From Simmondsia chinensis (Eukaryota > Streptophyta > Magnoliopsida > Caryophyllales > Simmondsiaceae), in assembly GCA_018398585.1 (NCBI GenBank), contig JAGTTD010000016.1, forward strand, positions 24,227,212 through 24,291,211: a DNA stretch of 64,000 bases, in the 5' to 3' direction. The translations under genes and the position numbers were made by a program. Below are positions 20,701-31,226 of this stretch, piece by piece. Position 1 is the first letter of the stretch; every line of letters begins with the position of its first letter. The notes under the pieces were generated by a model that ran no database searches, was not told the origin of the DNA, and worked only from the letters and a program-made list of their open reading frames with translations.

Positions 20701-23547
20701 TTCCCGGTTTTTGGCGCTCCTTTTTGGGGTATTTCTTGGTACGTCTTTCTTCATTATTTTCAGATATATATTTCCCCTTTGATCACACTGAAGACTTACT
20801 TGAATCTATTGAAAAATAAGAGAGAATTTTGACAAAGAACTCGTGAATCAAAGTGTTGAAAGTTCTTTGAAAACTTCATTCTCACTCATCTCTTCCATCT
20901 CTCCCTTTACACACTTTCACTTCATCATTTTGGTTGTCGTTGTATCCCCGATATTATTTCCTACGCTGAAATAAGTCCTAAGGAAAGTGATTACATGGCC
21001 TCGACACCTAAAATCTCTAGGATACTCGTTCTTGTGAGTTTTGCAAGAGTTTGCACCAACACAAACAATGTATTTAGGAAAAGAATAAGAAAGGCGGCGT
21101 GTTTAAACAACATGCTTTGAAGCTTTGAGTTGTTCGCGACTATGTCGCTAATTATCGGAAAAAAAACATGTTGTCCTCCTGTCTTTCCTTTATCGTATAC
21201 TTGTTTTGATTCATCAAAATATGTTGGCCCTTCTTATGTGCATAGTAAACTTTATGTTTGTAATTTTAAGGTATAAGTTAGATTCATGTTTGAAAAATGT
21301 ACCAAACTTATGAGAAATGCAACTTACCCTGTGGTTGAAGCATTCGGATAAAAATAATGGAGGCGATTCACTTTTTTTATTTTCCTTAGATGACTTATTG
21401 GCTGATTATATCACTTCAAGAAGGTGTTTTACATGTTGAACTCAACTTCTTGTAGCTTGGTGTTAATTTTGTTTTAAACTATTGTGTTTCAATAGTTCAA
21501 TTGATTCAAATTTAGTAAGTTTCTCGATACATCTAACATACTGTAATATATATGTCCACTCCATTCATCTAACTTTAGAAACTTCCATACGCTGTTCACT
21601 CACTCGCTTCTGCTTTGTGCAACTACTACTAGTCGAATAACTTTCCAAACTAATTTTAAATGATTTTTTTTATTGTATGATCTTTCATTTAAATTTTGCA
21701 AAAATAACGCTAAAAAGTATCTTTATTTCTGTATTAAAACCCATCGTTGTATCCTGTTTCGACAACTGCATGGCTCTGAACCCCAATTTGATTCTTTATT
21801 ATGTCTCTCCTTGTCTTATATCTTCGGGAGAAGTACCTCATCAAGGAATTCCTGAACTGTAGGAGTAGCGAAGTATCTGAGTTGAATTGGGTCGTGAGGA
21901 CTTGCTAAAAAGCTCGAATGGCTTAGCTTATTTCAAGCTCGAGCTAGCTCGTTTAGCTAACAGGTCGAATATGATAACGCTCTTGCTTGGAGGCTAATGA
22001 CCATAAAGGAGCCTAAATGAGTCCACCTTTATGTAAATTATGAACTCCAACGTACCTAATGCAGCCAAGTTCGAGGCCAAATAAGTTGTTTTCTAGCCAA
22101 ATTGAGTCGACATCAATCCCAATCGAGCATAAACTTACCAATATTGAATTAGAATAAGCTTCAGTAAGGCAAGCTTATCTCGAAACTCGACATGCTAGGT
22201 TTGAGCCCGTTGGAGCCTAGCTAAGCTTGAGCTCAAAGTTCTGAAATCAAGCTCAAGCCTACCCAATCATGGCGAGCTTGACGAGAAACTCCAATCAATT
22301 CATTTACACTTACGATGTTTATTTCCTCATATCCAACTAAGCCCTTTATTTCCACTACTAAAGTAACTGTAGTGGTAAAGCTATAAATCTCGAGCCAGTG
22401 ATTTTGGGTTCAAAGCTCATAACTATCATTTCTCATTATAATAACGTCCTTGATTCAATGTAATTGCAGATGTGTGATAACTGGGAATGGAAAAGCATCA
22501 TATGCATATCTTGGAAGGCCATGGGGACCCTGTGGGAGGATCATTTTTGCGTACACTTACATGGATCAGTGCATCAGACATGAAGGTTGGAACAACTGGG
22601 GCAACCGCGATAACGAGAGGACCGCCTGCTTTTACGAGTTTAGGTACATTTTTTTCCTTCCCTATATTAAAGTACAAAATCATTCATAGACCTTTATCTA
22701 TCGGCTTAAGCTCTAGGAAAGTTATAGCTGCTTGATACCCTCTTCATATGCACATTGATTCCGTTCATGGTTATGGTAAGAAACGAAACAAAAAACATCA
22801 TTAAAATGAACAAGGAAAAAAAAAATATTGACATAAGAGTTGCGTAGCAACTAGTTGTGTCTATGTTCACGGAGTTGCATAGATCTTCTCTATCTTTTTT
22901 ATGATTTGTTCAGTCACATAACTACTTGGACAAACCTTATGATTTTGTTCATGCACAAGCCCTAGCGCACTTAAAAGACCCACAGAAATCCTCCATTTTA
23001 TGGACATATGTTAGTTTATAGAATAAAATTGGCTTCACACGGGAAGCCTAACAAAGGAGTTGTGGAAGACTGGTTTTTGCGGATGTAACGTGATAGATTA
23101 CAGTTGTATCATTATATAGGTGATGCATTTTGAGTCCCGAACAGAACACATTGCTCTTTTTTTATATGTTATAATATTATGCTATCCATGTTCCTTTTAT
23201 TTTACGTATAATACCTTTTTAACAAAGAGGAGAAGATCCTTTTTTTTTTTTTTTCTGAACAAAAAGAGGAGAAGATCTGGAACTGTATAATTTCAAGGAA
23301 GGATTATTATGAAGCAAAGGCTCTCTCCAATATCTGATTGTGACTTGAACTTGATGTTGGATGTCTGAGCCGTTTTTCCTGTAGGTGTTTCGGACCGGGT
23401 CACTCTCCTCAAAAACGAGTGATGTGGTGTCAGCAACTGAAAGATGAAGAAGCGTCGCAGTTTATCACGCAGTCATTCATCGACCCGGATCCACAAAGGC
23501 CCTGGTTAGCCTCAAAAATGGGCGTGAGGATACCTTATTCTGCTTAA
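16855..23547 (+). CDS. PME31: Pectin methylesterase, PME31-like, six exons
   Basis: Exons: 16855-17106, 18340-18444, 19167-19244, 20128-20315, 22470-22643 and 23385-23547. All have GT/AG borders and compatible phases, giving 960 nt and 319 residues, close to Arabidopsis PME31. It de-esterifies homogalacturonan (CE8 family). Catalytic features are present: Q123 in GSGQAVAV, Q145-D146 in WQDTLY, D167 in GSVDFIFG, and R224/W226 in YLGRPWGP. The protein begins at the catalytic domain, with no PMEI pro-region and no obvious signal peptide, as known for this clade. Introns carry a hAT element (intron 1), a SINE (intron 2) and a solo LTR (intron 4). No disabling change was seen, so it is probably functional. 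Exon 1 is GC-rich compared with the rest. Confidence 0.93.
17392..17760. mobile_element. Non-autonomous hAT element in PME intron 1
   Basis: Ends CAGTGGCGGATCC and GAATTCGCCACTA form imperfect terminal inverted repeats. They are flanked by a perfect 8-bp duplication TATGGGTT (17384-17391, 17761-17768), the hAT size. The 369-bp interior includes a (TA)n run and no transposase. Confidence 0.85.
17676..17716. repeat. (TA)n microsatellite
   Basis: About 20 TA repeats inside the hAT element. The small ORF at 17593-17778 (poly Ile-Tyr) is an artefact of it. Confidence 0.95.
18765..18890 (-). mobile_element. TS-like SINE fragment in PME intron 2
   Basis: On the minus strand it reads CTCTTCGGGAACAGTCTCCC, TTCGAGGTAACACCCT, GGTAAGGCTGCATACATC and GGCGGGAGCCTCTACGAGGC. 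This is the same 3' domain as the copies at 1525, 4655 and 50072. The tail is degraded and no TSD was resolved. Confidence 0.7.
20461..21061 (+). mobile_element. Copia-type solo LTR in PME intron 4
   Basis: 601 bp from TGTTGATATA to CACCAACA, with inverted ends TGTTG/CAACA. Imperfect 5-bp flanks are CAAAT (20456-20460) and CAAAC (21062-21066). It is related to the LTR at 1380. At 20550-20670 it carries four TGTGTGTCGACACACA-like palindromes. No internal retrotransposon sequence adjoins it. Confidence 0.75.
21870..22290. repeat. Degenerate GAGCTC/TCGAGC-rich repeat in PME intron 4
   Basis: Repeated AAGCTCGAG-like words on both strands (TTTCAAGCTCGAGCTAGCTC, GAGCTCAAAG, AAGCTCAAGCC). A similar stretch lies at 24080-24290. 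It is probably an old interspersed repeat; no termini were resolved. Confidence 0.35.
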
Positions 23548-24837
23548 ATGTGCCATATGTTTGAACTTTCAAGGGTTACATGCTAACTCCCACCTTGCAG
23601 TACATAAATATGGGCCAAAGTGCAAAATGAACCAAATAAACATTATGCTTCCTAAATATATGAAAGGGACATCATATAAAGAAAAAACAACATTAAGGGC
23701 ATTAGTGAAACAACTGCCACCTAAAAACTGAATGGTTTGCTGAAACGCTGAAAGCTATTGCTCATAATCTTTAACATGGAAGGCTTTCTTTTCGATGATA
23801 CATTAACCTTCTGACGTCTCAATCAGATTTTGGTGAGCAGTTGTCTCATCAATGTTCTTGTTATTTTCTTCCAAACATGCTACCTTTTTTATATATTTAC
23901 GAGCCATGATGTTATTTTTGTTCGTGTTCCTAATATACTAATCTTTAAAAGTTATATGGTTTCTGAACTTTGGTTTTGAGGTGAATAAAAGTGCAAGTCT
24001 TGACTATACTTGATGTAAACGCATTATAAGATTGCGAAATAATTGAGTTATATGTATTGTGTGAATATAAGCAATGAAAGGCTTGCTGCTAAGCTAATGA
24101 TATAATTTGATTTGAGTTTGACTTGAATTGAACTCGAAAATATGAAACAAGAATGTAAATGAGTACAGCTGAGATCGAGTTTCTTTGGTTTGAGGTTTAG
24201 CTCAACAACATTTTACCCAGCTTGTGGTCCTTGAGCTTGGTTTTGAACATAGCTCAGTCAAGCTCAAACTTGGCCTGGCTACCTTCTATCTAACAGTGTC
24301 TGCAAAAATAGTAGTCTAACAAGAAGATGACCCTAGAGATCAACCTTCGATTGCTTAAATATAGTGTTATTCTCCATCCATCAAGAAGCTCGTTCCGCAT
24401 TCGTTCCCATTCCTTATGTTTCTCTCTACTTTTAAATTCTTAGGTATGACTTATATATGACAGTATACTGAACTATGTTCGATTTTCTTATCTAGTAGTA
24501 ATTCCTCCATTGAAATACGAGGTGATATTTTTGTATTACTGAGCATCAACTTGTAGTTATTAGCAAATAAATAATGTTGGAATGTTCAAACTTAAACGTA
24601 AATAAATAAAAAATAAAATAAAATATGAAGTTTTATGTTGGGAAATTTCCTTAAAATTCTGAAAACAAGATTAGAAAATAAAATATAAAAGTCTAATGTT
24701 GGGCAATTTCAACCGATGATCCAATCTAGAAACATACAAAGTGAATCTTTTACATAAGATCCTTTATATAAATTAATGTTATTCAAATATAAATATCACG
24801 GTTATTTAAGCCCTTGAAATAAAGTATAAATCAAGTT
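23548..24837. other. Region downstream of the PME gene
   Basis: It includes the 3' UTR of the PME gene; an AATAAA word occurs near 23635. Non-coding AT-rich DNA and an AAGCTC-rich old repeat (24080-24290) follow. No ORF is credible. Confidence 0.4.
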
Positions 24838-25073
24838 GGTGTGAAATTTTTGATGGTCCGCTCATGGGTCAACAAATGAGTTTGTATTGTGTTTTCTACA
24901 TCTAACATGATTTTGTCGTTAAAAATAATACCTAACAAAACTTAAATTTGATCATATGACTAAATTGATACATTATTAATTGCACACGGATTTAATTAAC
25001 ACAATTAAAAATATGAGGATTAAATTGACACAGTGAATAAAATACAAAGATTTTTAATGGAAATAACCCTAAA
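24838..25073. mobile_element. Degenerate right half of the MULE-type MITE seen at 52219
   Basis: Blocks CATCTAACATGATTTTGTC, AAACTTAAATTTGATCA, GACTAAATTGATACATT and GATTAAATTGACACAGTG, plus a terminal GGAAATAACCC, occur in the same order as 52390-52605. Confidence 0.55.
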
Positions 25074-25345
25074 TATTCATTGAATAAATTATAAAATAAA
25101 ATTTTATTTCTATATTAAATTAGGAATTTCATAATTTAAGGGCTCCTAAAAGTTCATTACATTACAAAAAAATGATTATTTATTTTTTGAAAATATATAT
25201 TTTGAATATAAAATAATGTTTTAACACACATTTTAGACTTGGGTCATATCTTAATTTAAGTATAATAAACAATTGTCACGACAAATTCCTAAGAAATGAA
25301 CTATGAACATATACGTGACAAGCACCAACTTACATCAGAGGTAAT

Positions 25346-25656
25346 TGATAAATGCAAAAGTGACCACCAGGCCGTACAGGGCTCAGGAGCCACTGCCGCC
25401 TCCCAGCATGACCGCCACCAGGCGACACAGGTCCTAGGAGCCATTGCCGCCTCCTTGAACCCCCCACCTAAATAAACCTCACCTCTAGAAATCACCAATG
25501 CCGCCACTGGCTAAAGGGGCCAGGCGGTACCCAACCCCCATTACTTGCTATCCAAGCATACATTCCCCTATAAATAAGGGAAGGGACCTCACAAGAAAGA
25601 CAAGGAACTTGAGCCTCGTTCCACCCTCAAGAACCCAACCAAAAAATCCCGAAACA
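25346..25656 (+). repeat. 5' LTR of the Tat element
   Basis: TGATAAATGC to CCCGAAACA, 311 bp. It has a TATAAATAAGG promoter-like box at about 25571. It is colinear with 38582-38892 without gaps. Confidence 0.92.
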
Positions 25657-25680
25657 ATAGGCGCCGTCTGTGGGAAGGGC
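25657..25680 (+). promoter_or_regulatory. Primer-binding site region
   Basis: GGCGCCGTCTGTGGGAAGG starts 3 bp after the LTR. GGCGCCGT agrees with the complement of a tRNA-Asp 3' end, but the rest diverges from that tRNA. Confidence 0.6.
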
Positions 25681-25828
25681 AGTACTAACTTTTCCCATGT
25701 CAAACACCAGTCGATCTACCGCTCACGGGGGACGCCATCACCCCGATTACGTAACACGAGGCCAGTTTGAGTAGCTCCAACAACAAATCCACCAGTTCTT
25801 CTCACATACACCAGCCAATACCGAATAC

Positions 25829-27010
25829 ATGCCAGAGCCTGACCATTCCACCACGGCATCCCCTCGGACGCAAGCTCAAGACATGAGCGGGGCCACCGCC
25901 TCTATGCCAAGCGCCCGCCTCACGCAAACCAGGAGGGAATCCAGGGGAACCCCCAGACCGGCCACCTCTTACGTGGTGCCAGGAACTCACTCGCCCTTCT
26001 CGTCCCGGATTTTGTCAGCCCCAGCAGGGAAGGTAAAAGTTCCGAACATCGATTTATTTGATGGAACACAGGATCCTGAAGATCACTTGGCCAGCTTTAT
26101 AGCCCGGATGTATCTACAGGACGTGGGGGAGGACATTTGGTCCAAATGTTTTCCCGCTACCTTGAAGAGGGTTGCCCAAAACTGGTTCGCCTCCCTTCCA
26201 AACTCTTCTGTGGATAGCTTCACGGACCTCTCCGAAAGGTTCGTTCGTCACTTTGTTTGTAATAAAAGAAGGAGGAGGATGGCGGCGCATCTCCTCAAGT
26301 TGCAACAGTATGAGACTGAGCCCTTGAGGAGTTATGTGAAACGGTTGACACGGGCCATGATCGACGTCGCCACCTTGTCTGACGAAACGGCCATTACCGC
26401 CTTTATTAACGGATTGCATAACTCCAATTTCAAGTTCGTGTTGGCAAAGGGGCCGCCCCCCACCATCGACGAATTGTGGAGAAAGGCCAATAAGTATATT
26501 CTGGCAGAGGACGTTATGCAGATAACGCCCCGAACCGAAATGACTCAGGTGTCTCCAGGGCCAAGAGACCGCCCCTGGCCACCCCAGGGTAACGCCCGAC
26601 AGGTCAGAAAACCGAACGCGCCTACCTTTCGAACTCAGAATCAGCAGCCCGCGCCTCGCCAGCTCTTAGAAGTAGAAACGAAGGGACCATCCAAGGGCCA
26701 GGACCCTACTTCGCCTGATAGTGGTGGGGTGGTCTGGTGTGCATATCACCAAGTTTCTACCCATGACACGGCCAAGTGTCGGGGCTTGGACTTCCGCCTC
26801 AAGGAAGCCGAGCGTACCGGCCAGTGGGAAGAATACGTAACGTTAAAAAAGATGAAGACTGGAAAGGCCCGAGCTGCATGTGGTAGCGAAAAAGGTTCCA
26901 AGAACACAGTGGCCAAAGTCGTCACCACCGTCGCCTCAAAGGTAATTCTCCCCACAATCAGGGGAAGGGACGGAAACTCTGAACGTGGAAAGGGGCGCGT
27001 CCTGTATTAG
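25829..27010 (+). CDS. gag: Tat element Gag (intact, 393 aa)
   Basis: One uninterrupted ORF from the first ATG after the leader. Residues 1-60 are Pro/Ser/Thr-rich and variable. From about residue 70 is the retrotransposon gag domain: VPNIDLFDGTQDPEDHL, then W-K-F-ATLK-AQNWF, and SFTDLSERFVRHF. At about residue 303 is a compact CxYHx(7)TxxC zinc-knuckle-like motif, as in plant Tat/Athila-type Gags. It would form the virus-like particle and bind element RNA. It is the only complete sense ORF of the element, whereas pol is littered with stops. It overlaps the pol frame by 26 nt and lies one frame away. Confidence 0.88.
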   Translation: MPEPDHSTTASPRTQAQDMSGATASMPSARLTQTRRESRGTPRPATSYVVPGTHSPFSSRILSAPAGKVKVPNIDLFDGTQDPEDHLASFIARMYLQDVGEDIWSKCFPATLKRVAQNWFASLPNSSVDSFTDLSERFVRHFVCNKRRRRMAAHLLKLQQYETEPLRSYVKRLTRAMIDVATLSDETAITAFINGLHNSNFKFVLAKGPPPTIDELWRKANKYILAEDVMQITPRTEMTQVSPGPRDRPWPPQGNARQVRKPNAPTFRTQNQQPAPRQLLEVETKGPSKGQDPTSPDSGGVVWCAYHQVSTHDTAKCRGLDFRLKEAERTGQWEEYVTLKKMKTGKARAACGSEKGSKNTVAKVVTTVASKVILPTIRGRDGNSERGKGRVLY

Positions 27011-30000
27011 CTTCACCAGAGAAGCCGCCCAAGGTGTGGACGCTCGGCAAGAGGACCCCCTTGTGATTGCGGCCGATATCAACAAACACACGGTATGTAG
27101 AATACTGGTGGATCAGGGCAGTTCCGCAGATATCCTATTTTTGGACTGCTATAACAAAATGGGGATTCCGCTTAGTGCGCTATCACCCGCACCGTACTTC
27201 GTCGTGGGCTTCACCAGAGCACCCATCCTGCCACGGGGCAGGATAACGCTGTCCACCATTTTCAGAAACAAAGATGAGTGACAGACGGTCAAGATAGAGT
27301 TCCTTGTTATTGGCGCTCCCTCTTCTTACAACGTGATCTTAGGGAGGCCCTCCCTGAACCGTTTGAAGGCAGTAGTGTGTACCTATCACCTGGAAATGAA
27401 GTTTGAATCAGACACCGGGACCGTCATGACAATACGAGGGAGGCACGGTGCGATCTCAGAATATTATCATACCTTTTCCAGCCTGGCAGTCATGACAGTC
27501 GAACCACTCGAACTGGGATCCCCTCCTGAGGCGTGCCCTTCCCCTCCGCCCTTGGAGAAATATGAGCTGGGGCCGGGATGTTACACCTATTTGGGCACCT
27601 CCCTCCCTAGACATCTGCGTGAAGAAATTGGGGAACTCTTGAGGCAATACCGGGACGTTTTCGCTTTTGCTGCCAGTGAAATGCCCGGAATGCCGCCCGA
27701 AGTAATCACTCATCAACTTAACGTACGACATGATAAGACACCCGTTAAACAGCGGAGGCGCAGCTTTTGCACCGAGCGCAACGAGATCATCAAAGCTGAG
27801 GTTAAGAAGCTATCTCAAGCCAGGTTTATACGGGAAGTGTTATACCCTGAATGGTTGGCCAATGTGGAGTTAGTGAAGAAATCTAACAGAAGCTGGAGGA
27901 TGTGTGTGGATTTTACAGATCTCAACGAAGCCTGCCCTAAGGACTCTTACCCTCTACCTAAAATAAACAGGTTAGTGGATCCCACGGCAGGCTGTGAGCT
28001 ATTTAGCTTCATGGACGCCTTTTCCGGATACCACCAGATTCAACTGCATTCCGCTGAAGAAGAAAAAACGGCTTTCATCATGGCAGAAGGTACGTACTGC
28101 TACAAAGTAATGCCATTTGGGCTTAAAAACGCAGGAGCTACTTATCAAAGGCTGGTTAACAAAGTCTTCGCCCCCTAGGTAGGGCGCAACATGGAGGTCT
28201 ATGTGGACGATATGATAGTTAAGTCGAAGCGTAAGTTGGACCATGTTTCAGATCTGAGAGAGGGTTTGGAGGCCCTTCAGAAGTACCGCATGAAGCTGAA
28301 CCCGAAAAATTGTTCGTTTGCCGTACCCGACGGGAAATTCTTGGGCTTCATCGTAAATTCTCGAGGGATCGAGGCAAACTCCAAAAAGGTACAGGCCATA
28401 CTCGATCTGAGGCCGCCTCGTTGCCCCAAAGATGTACAAAGGCTGGCCGGCTGCATGGCCTCACTCAATCGATTCATCAGCCGAGCTGCGGAAAAGGCTC
28501 TGCTATTCTTTAAAGTGTTGCGAGGGAAACGACCTTTTTCCTGGGATGAGGAATGCACGCGCGCCTTTGAACAACTGAAGCAGCATTTGGCACACCTCCC
28601 GGTGATCACCTCTCCTGAGCCGGGCGTGAAGCTAAGTCTCTACTTGGCTATTTCAGAAAACGCCACGAGTGCAGTGTTAATCGCTAACAGACAGGGACGA
28701 AAACTCCCGGTATACTTTGTAAGTCATACCCTCAAAGACCCGGAAAAGAGGTACCCTGCAATCAAAAAAACTGCCTTGGCCCTGGTCACCGCGGCGCGTA
28801 AGCTAAGGCCCTACTTCCAATCTCACAATATCACGGTACTCACCAACCTGCCTCTCAAAAAGCTGCTTGATTGCTCAGGACGCCTGCTCAAGTGGGCAGT
28901 AGAACTCTCTGAATACGATATACACTATCAGCCTCGTAAAGCCATTAAAGCCCGAGCTTTGGCCGATTTCCTAGTAGAATGTGACTTCGAGATTGGGGCA
29001 TCTGGACCGACAGACCCTCTGGGAAAGATAGCCGTCTGGAAAATGTTTGTGGATGGATCTGTAAATTCAGAAGGCCGAGGCGCGGGCATAGTACTAATCA
29101 ACCCGGACGGAGAGCAGGTGGAATATGCAATAAGGTTACATTTTTATGCAACTCACAACGAAATCGAGTATGAAGCACTGCTGTTGGGCATGGACTTAGC
29201 CAAAGCCGCCGGAGCAACTTAGCTAGAAGCGCGAAGTAACTCGGAATTGGTGGTGCACCAAGTCACGGGCAGTTATGGAGTAAAGGAGCCGCACCTATCC
29301 CGATACTTGGAGCTGGTTAGAGCTAAGGCCTCCGAATTTCAAGGCTTTAACATACAGGGCATTTCTCGAGAAAGCAATCATCGCGATGACGAACTCAGCC
29401 GCCTGGCTAGTACTGGAGGAAGGGACCTCGATGGGCGCATCCGTATGCACGAATCCCAGGTTAAGTATGTGGACAAGCCCACACCCCTAGACGTAATGCA
29501 GGTACAGCATGAGACTAATTGGATGCGTCCAATTTTGGACTTCATCCTTCACAACGTGAAACCCTCAAATCAGGTGGAAGCACGAAGGCTAAAAAGGCGC
29601 TCGGTGCATTTTACAGTCATTGGCTAGCAGCTATACAAAAGGTCATTCACGCATCCCTTATTACAATGTTTAACGTCGGAAGAAGGGGATTACGTCCTAA
29701 GGGAAATCCACGAGGGAATATGTGGAATCCACATTGGAAAACGAGCTTTAGCCGGGAGGGTGTTAAGGGCCGGGTATTTTTGGCCCACCCTGAGAAAGGA
29801 TGCTGGCACCCTTGTGCGGAAATGTGACAAGTGCCAGAGGTTCGCGCCGCTCATCCATGCTCCTGCTGCGCCGCTACAACCCATAGTTGACCCCATACCT
29901 TTCGATCAATGGGGAATGGATATCCTGGGACCTTACCCCTTAGCCAGCGGACAGAGAAAATTCGTGATCGTCGCCATAGATTATTTCAGCAAGTGGGTGG

Positions 30001-30750
30001 AGGCCGAGGCGGTGGCTTGGATCACAGATAGCGCAACGCGACAGTTTCTCTGGAAGAACATCATAACACGTTTTGGAATCCCTGGAGCCATTATCACTGA
30101 CAACGGAACGCAGTTCGTGTCACCACAATTCCAAGTATACTGCCAACGCATGAACATCGCTCTTCATATTACCGCCGTTGCATATCCTCAGAGCAACGGG
30201 CAAGCGGAGTCGGAGAGCAAACAGATACTGAACGGGCTTCGAAGAAGGCTGGATGAGGCTAAGGGAAGATGGGTGGAAGAATTTCCCAGTGTACTATGGG
30301 CACACCGGACGGTCTACAGTGCGGCTACAGGGGAAACCCCGTTCATGCTAACTCACGGGGCCGAAGCCGTGATCCCAGTGGAGGTGGGAGAACCCAGTTG
30401 CCGCATACAGCATTATAATTGTCTATGCTATGAAGATCAGTGAAGGTGCACTCTGGACTTAGTAGACGAGGTTAGGGAGGATTCCCTTCTTCGAATTGTG
30501 GCCTAAAAGAATGTCTCAATACTACAATAAACGTCTAAGGACGAGAAGTTTTGAGGTAGGGGACTTAGCCCTGCGACGGGCAAATACCCCGGCCCAGGGG
30601 GTCGGAACCAGCAAGGTTGCTGCAAATTGGGAAGGGCCCTACCGTGTGGTTCAGAAGCTAGGAGAAGGAAGTTACAAACTAAAACGCCTAGATGGTTCCC
30701 CGGTGCCCCGAGTATGGAACATCAAGAATCTCAAAAGGTACTACGCTTAG
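26985..30750 (+). pseudogene. pol: Tat element Pol: protease, RT, RNase H, archaeal RNase H, integrase (broken)
   Basis: One frame from 26985 to 30443 carries, in order: protease (VDQGSSADIL near 27109), RT (RMCVDFTDLNEACPKDSYPL at about 27897; YVDD near 28200), RNase H (28630-28990), a second archaeal-type RNase H (KMFVDGSVNSEGRGAGIVL from 29041), and integrase. The integrase has an H-H-C-C zinc region (29707-29840) and the D-D-E core (WGMDILGPY, ITDNGTQF, NGQAESESKQIL). In-frame stops lie at 27279 (TGA), 28176, 29220, 29625 (TAG) and 30441 (TGA). The integrase tail continues in another frame after about 30500. No chromodomain follows. The protein cannot be made whole; I describe it as a decayed polyprotein. 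Confidence 0.92.
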
Positions 30751-30916
30751 CTAGGTAATTCCGGTAATAAGTATGTAAAATATCAAACGTATACTGATGT
30801 TGTGTGAGTCATATCTTAGGGAACCTGGGGCGGTACCCCCAGTACATAAATAAACGATGCTTCTTTAAAGATTGCGTCAATATCATCGATAGGAAGCCAA
30901 GTTAAACAAAAGGAAG

Positions 30917-30964
<48 letters not shown>

Positions 30965-31108
30965 GCAATGTACAACGAAATGCCATTGTTCTTGCTAAAA
31001 TATACATTCGATAAGGCTACAGGCGAACTATCGCCTCTAAACACTACTACATATAAGTAGATACATTGGCCAAAAAATAATGGGGGGCATGACAAAAAGG
31101 GGTATTCT

Positions 31109-31142
<34 letters not shown>

Positions 31143-31226
31143 ACTCTCTCTTCACATGTACAAGAAGAAATAGGAGAAAGTGGGCGCATAATTAACAAAA
31201 AAAAAAAAAAAAAGAGAAGGAGAGGC
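30751..31226. other. Low-complexity spacer after pol
   Basis: It contains (TA)n at about 30928-30960, an uninterrupted run of 32 C at 31110-31141, and a poly-A run at about 31197-31213. Overlapping ORFs on both strands (Gly-, Pro-, Phe- or Lys-rich) are artefacts of these runs. Confidence 0.8.
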
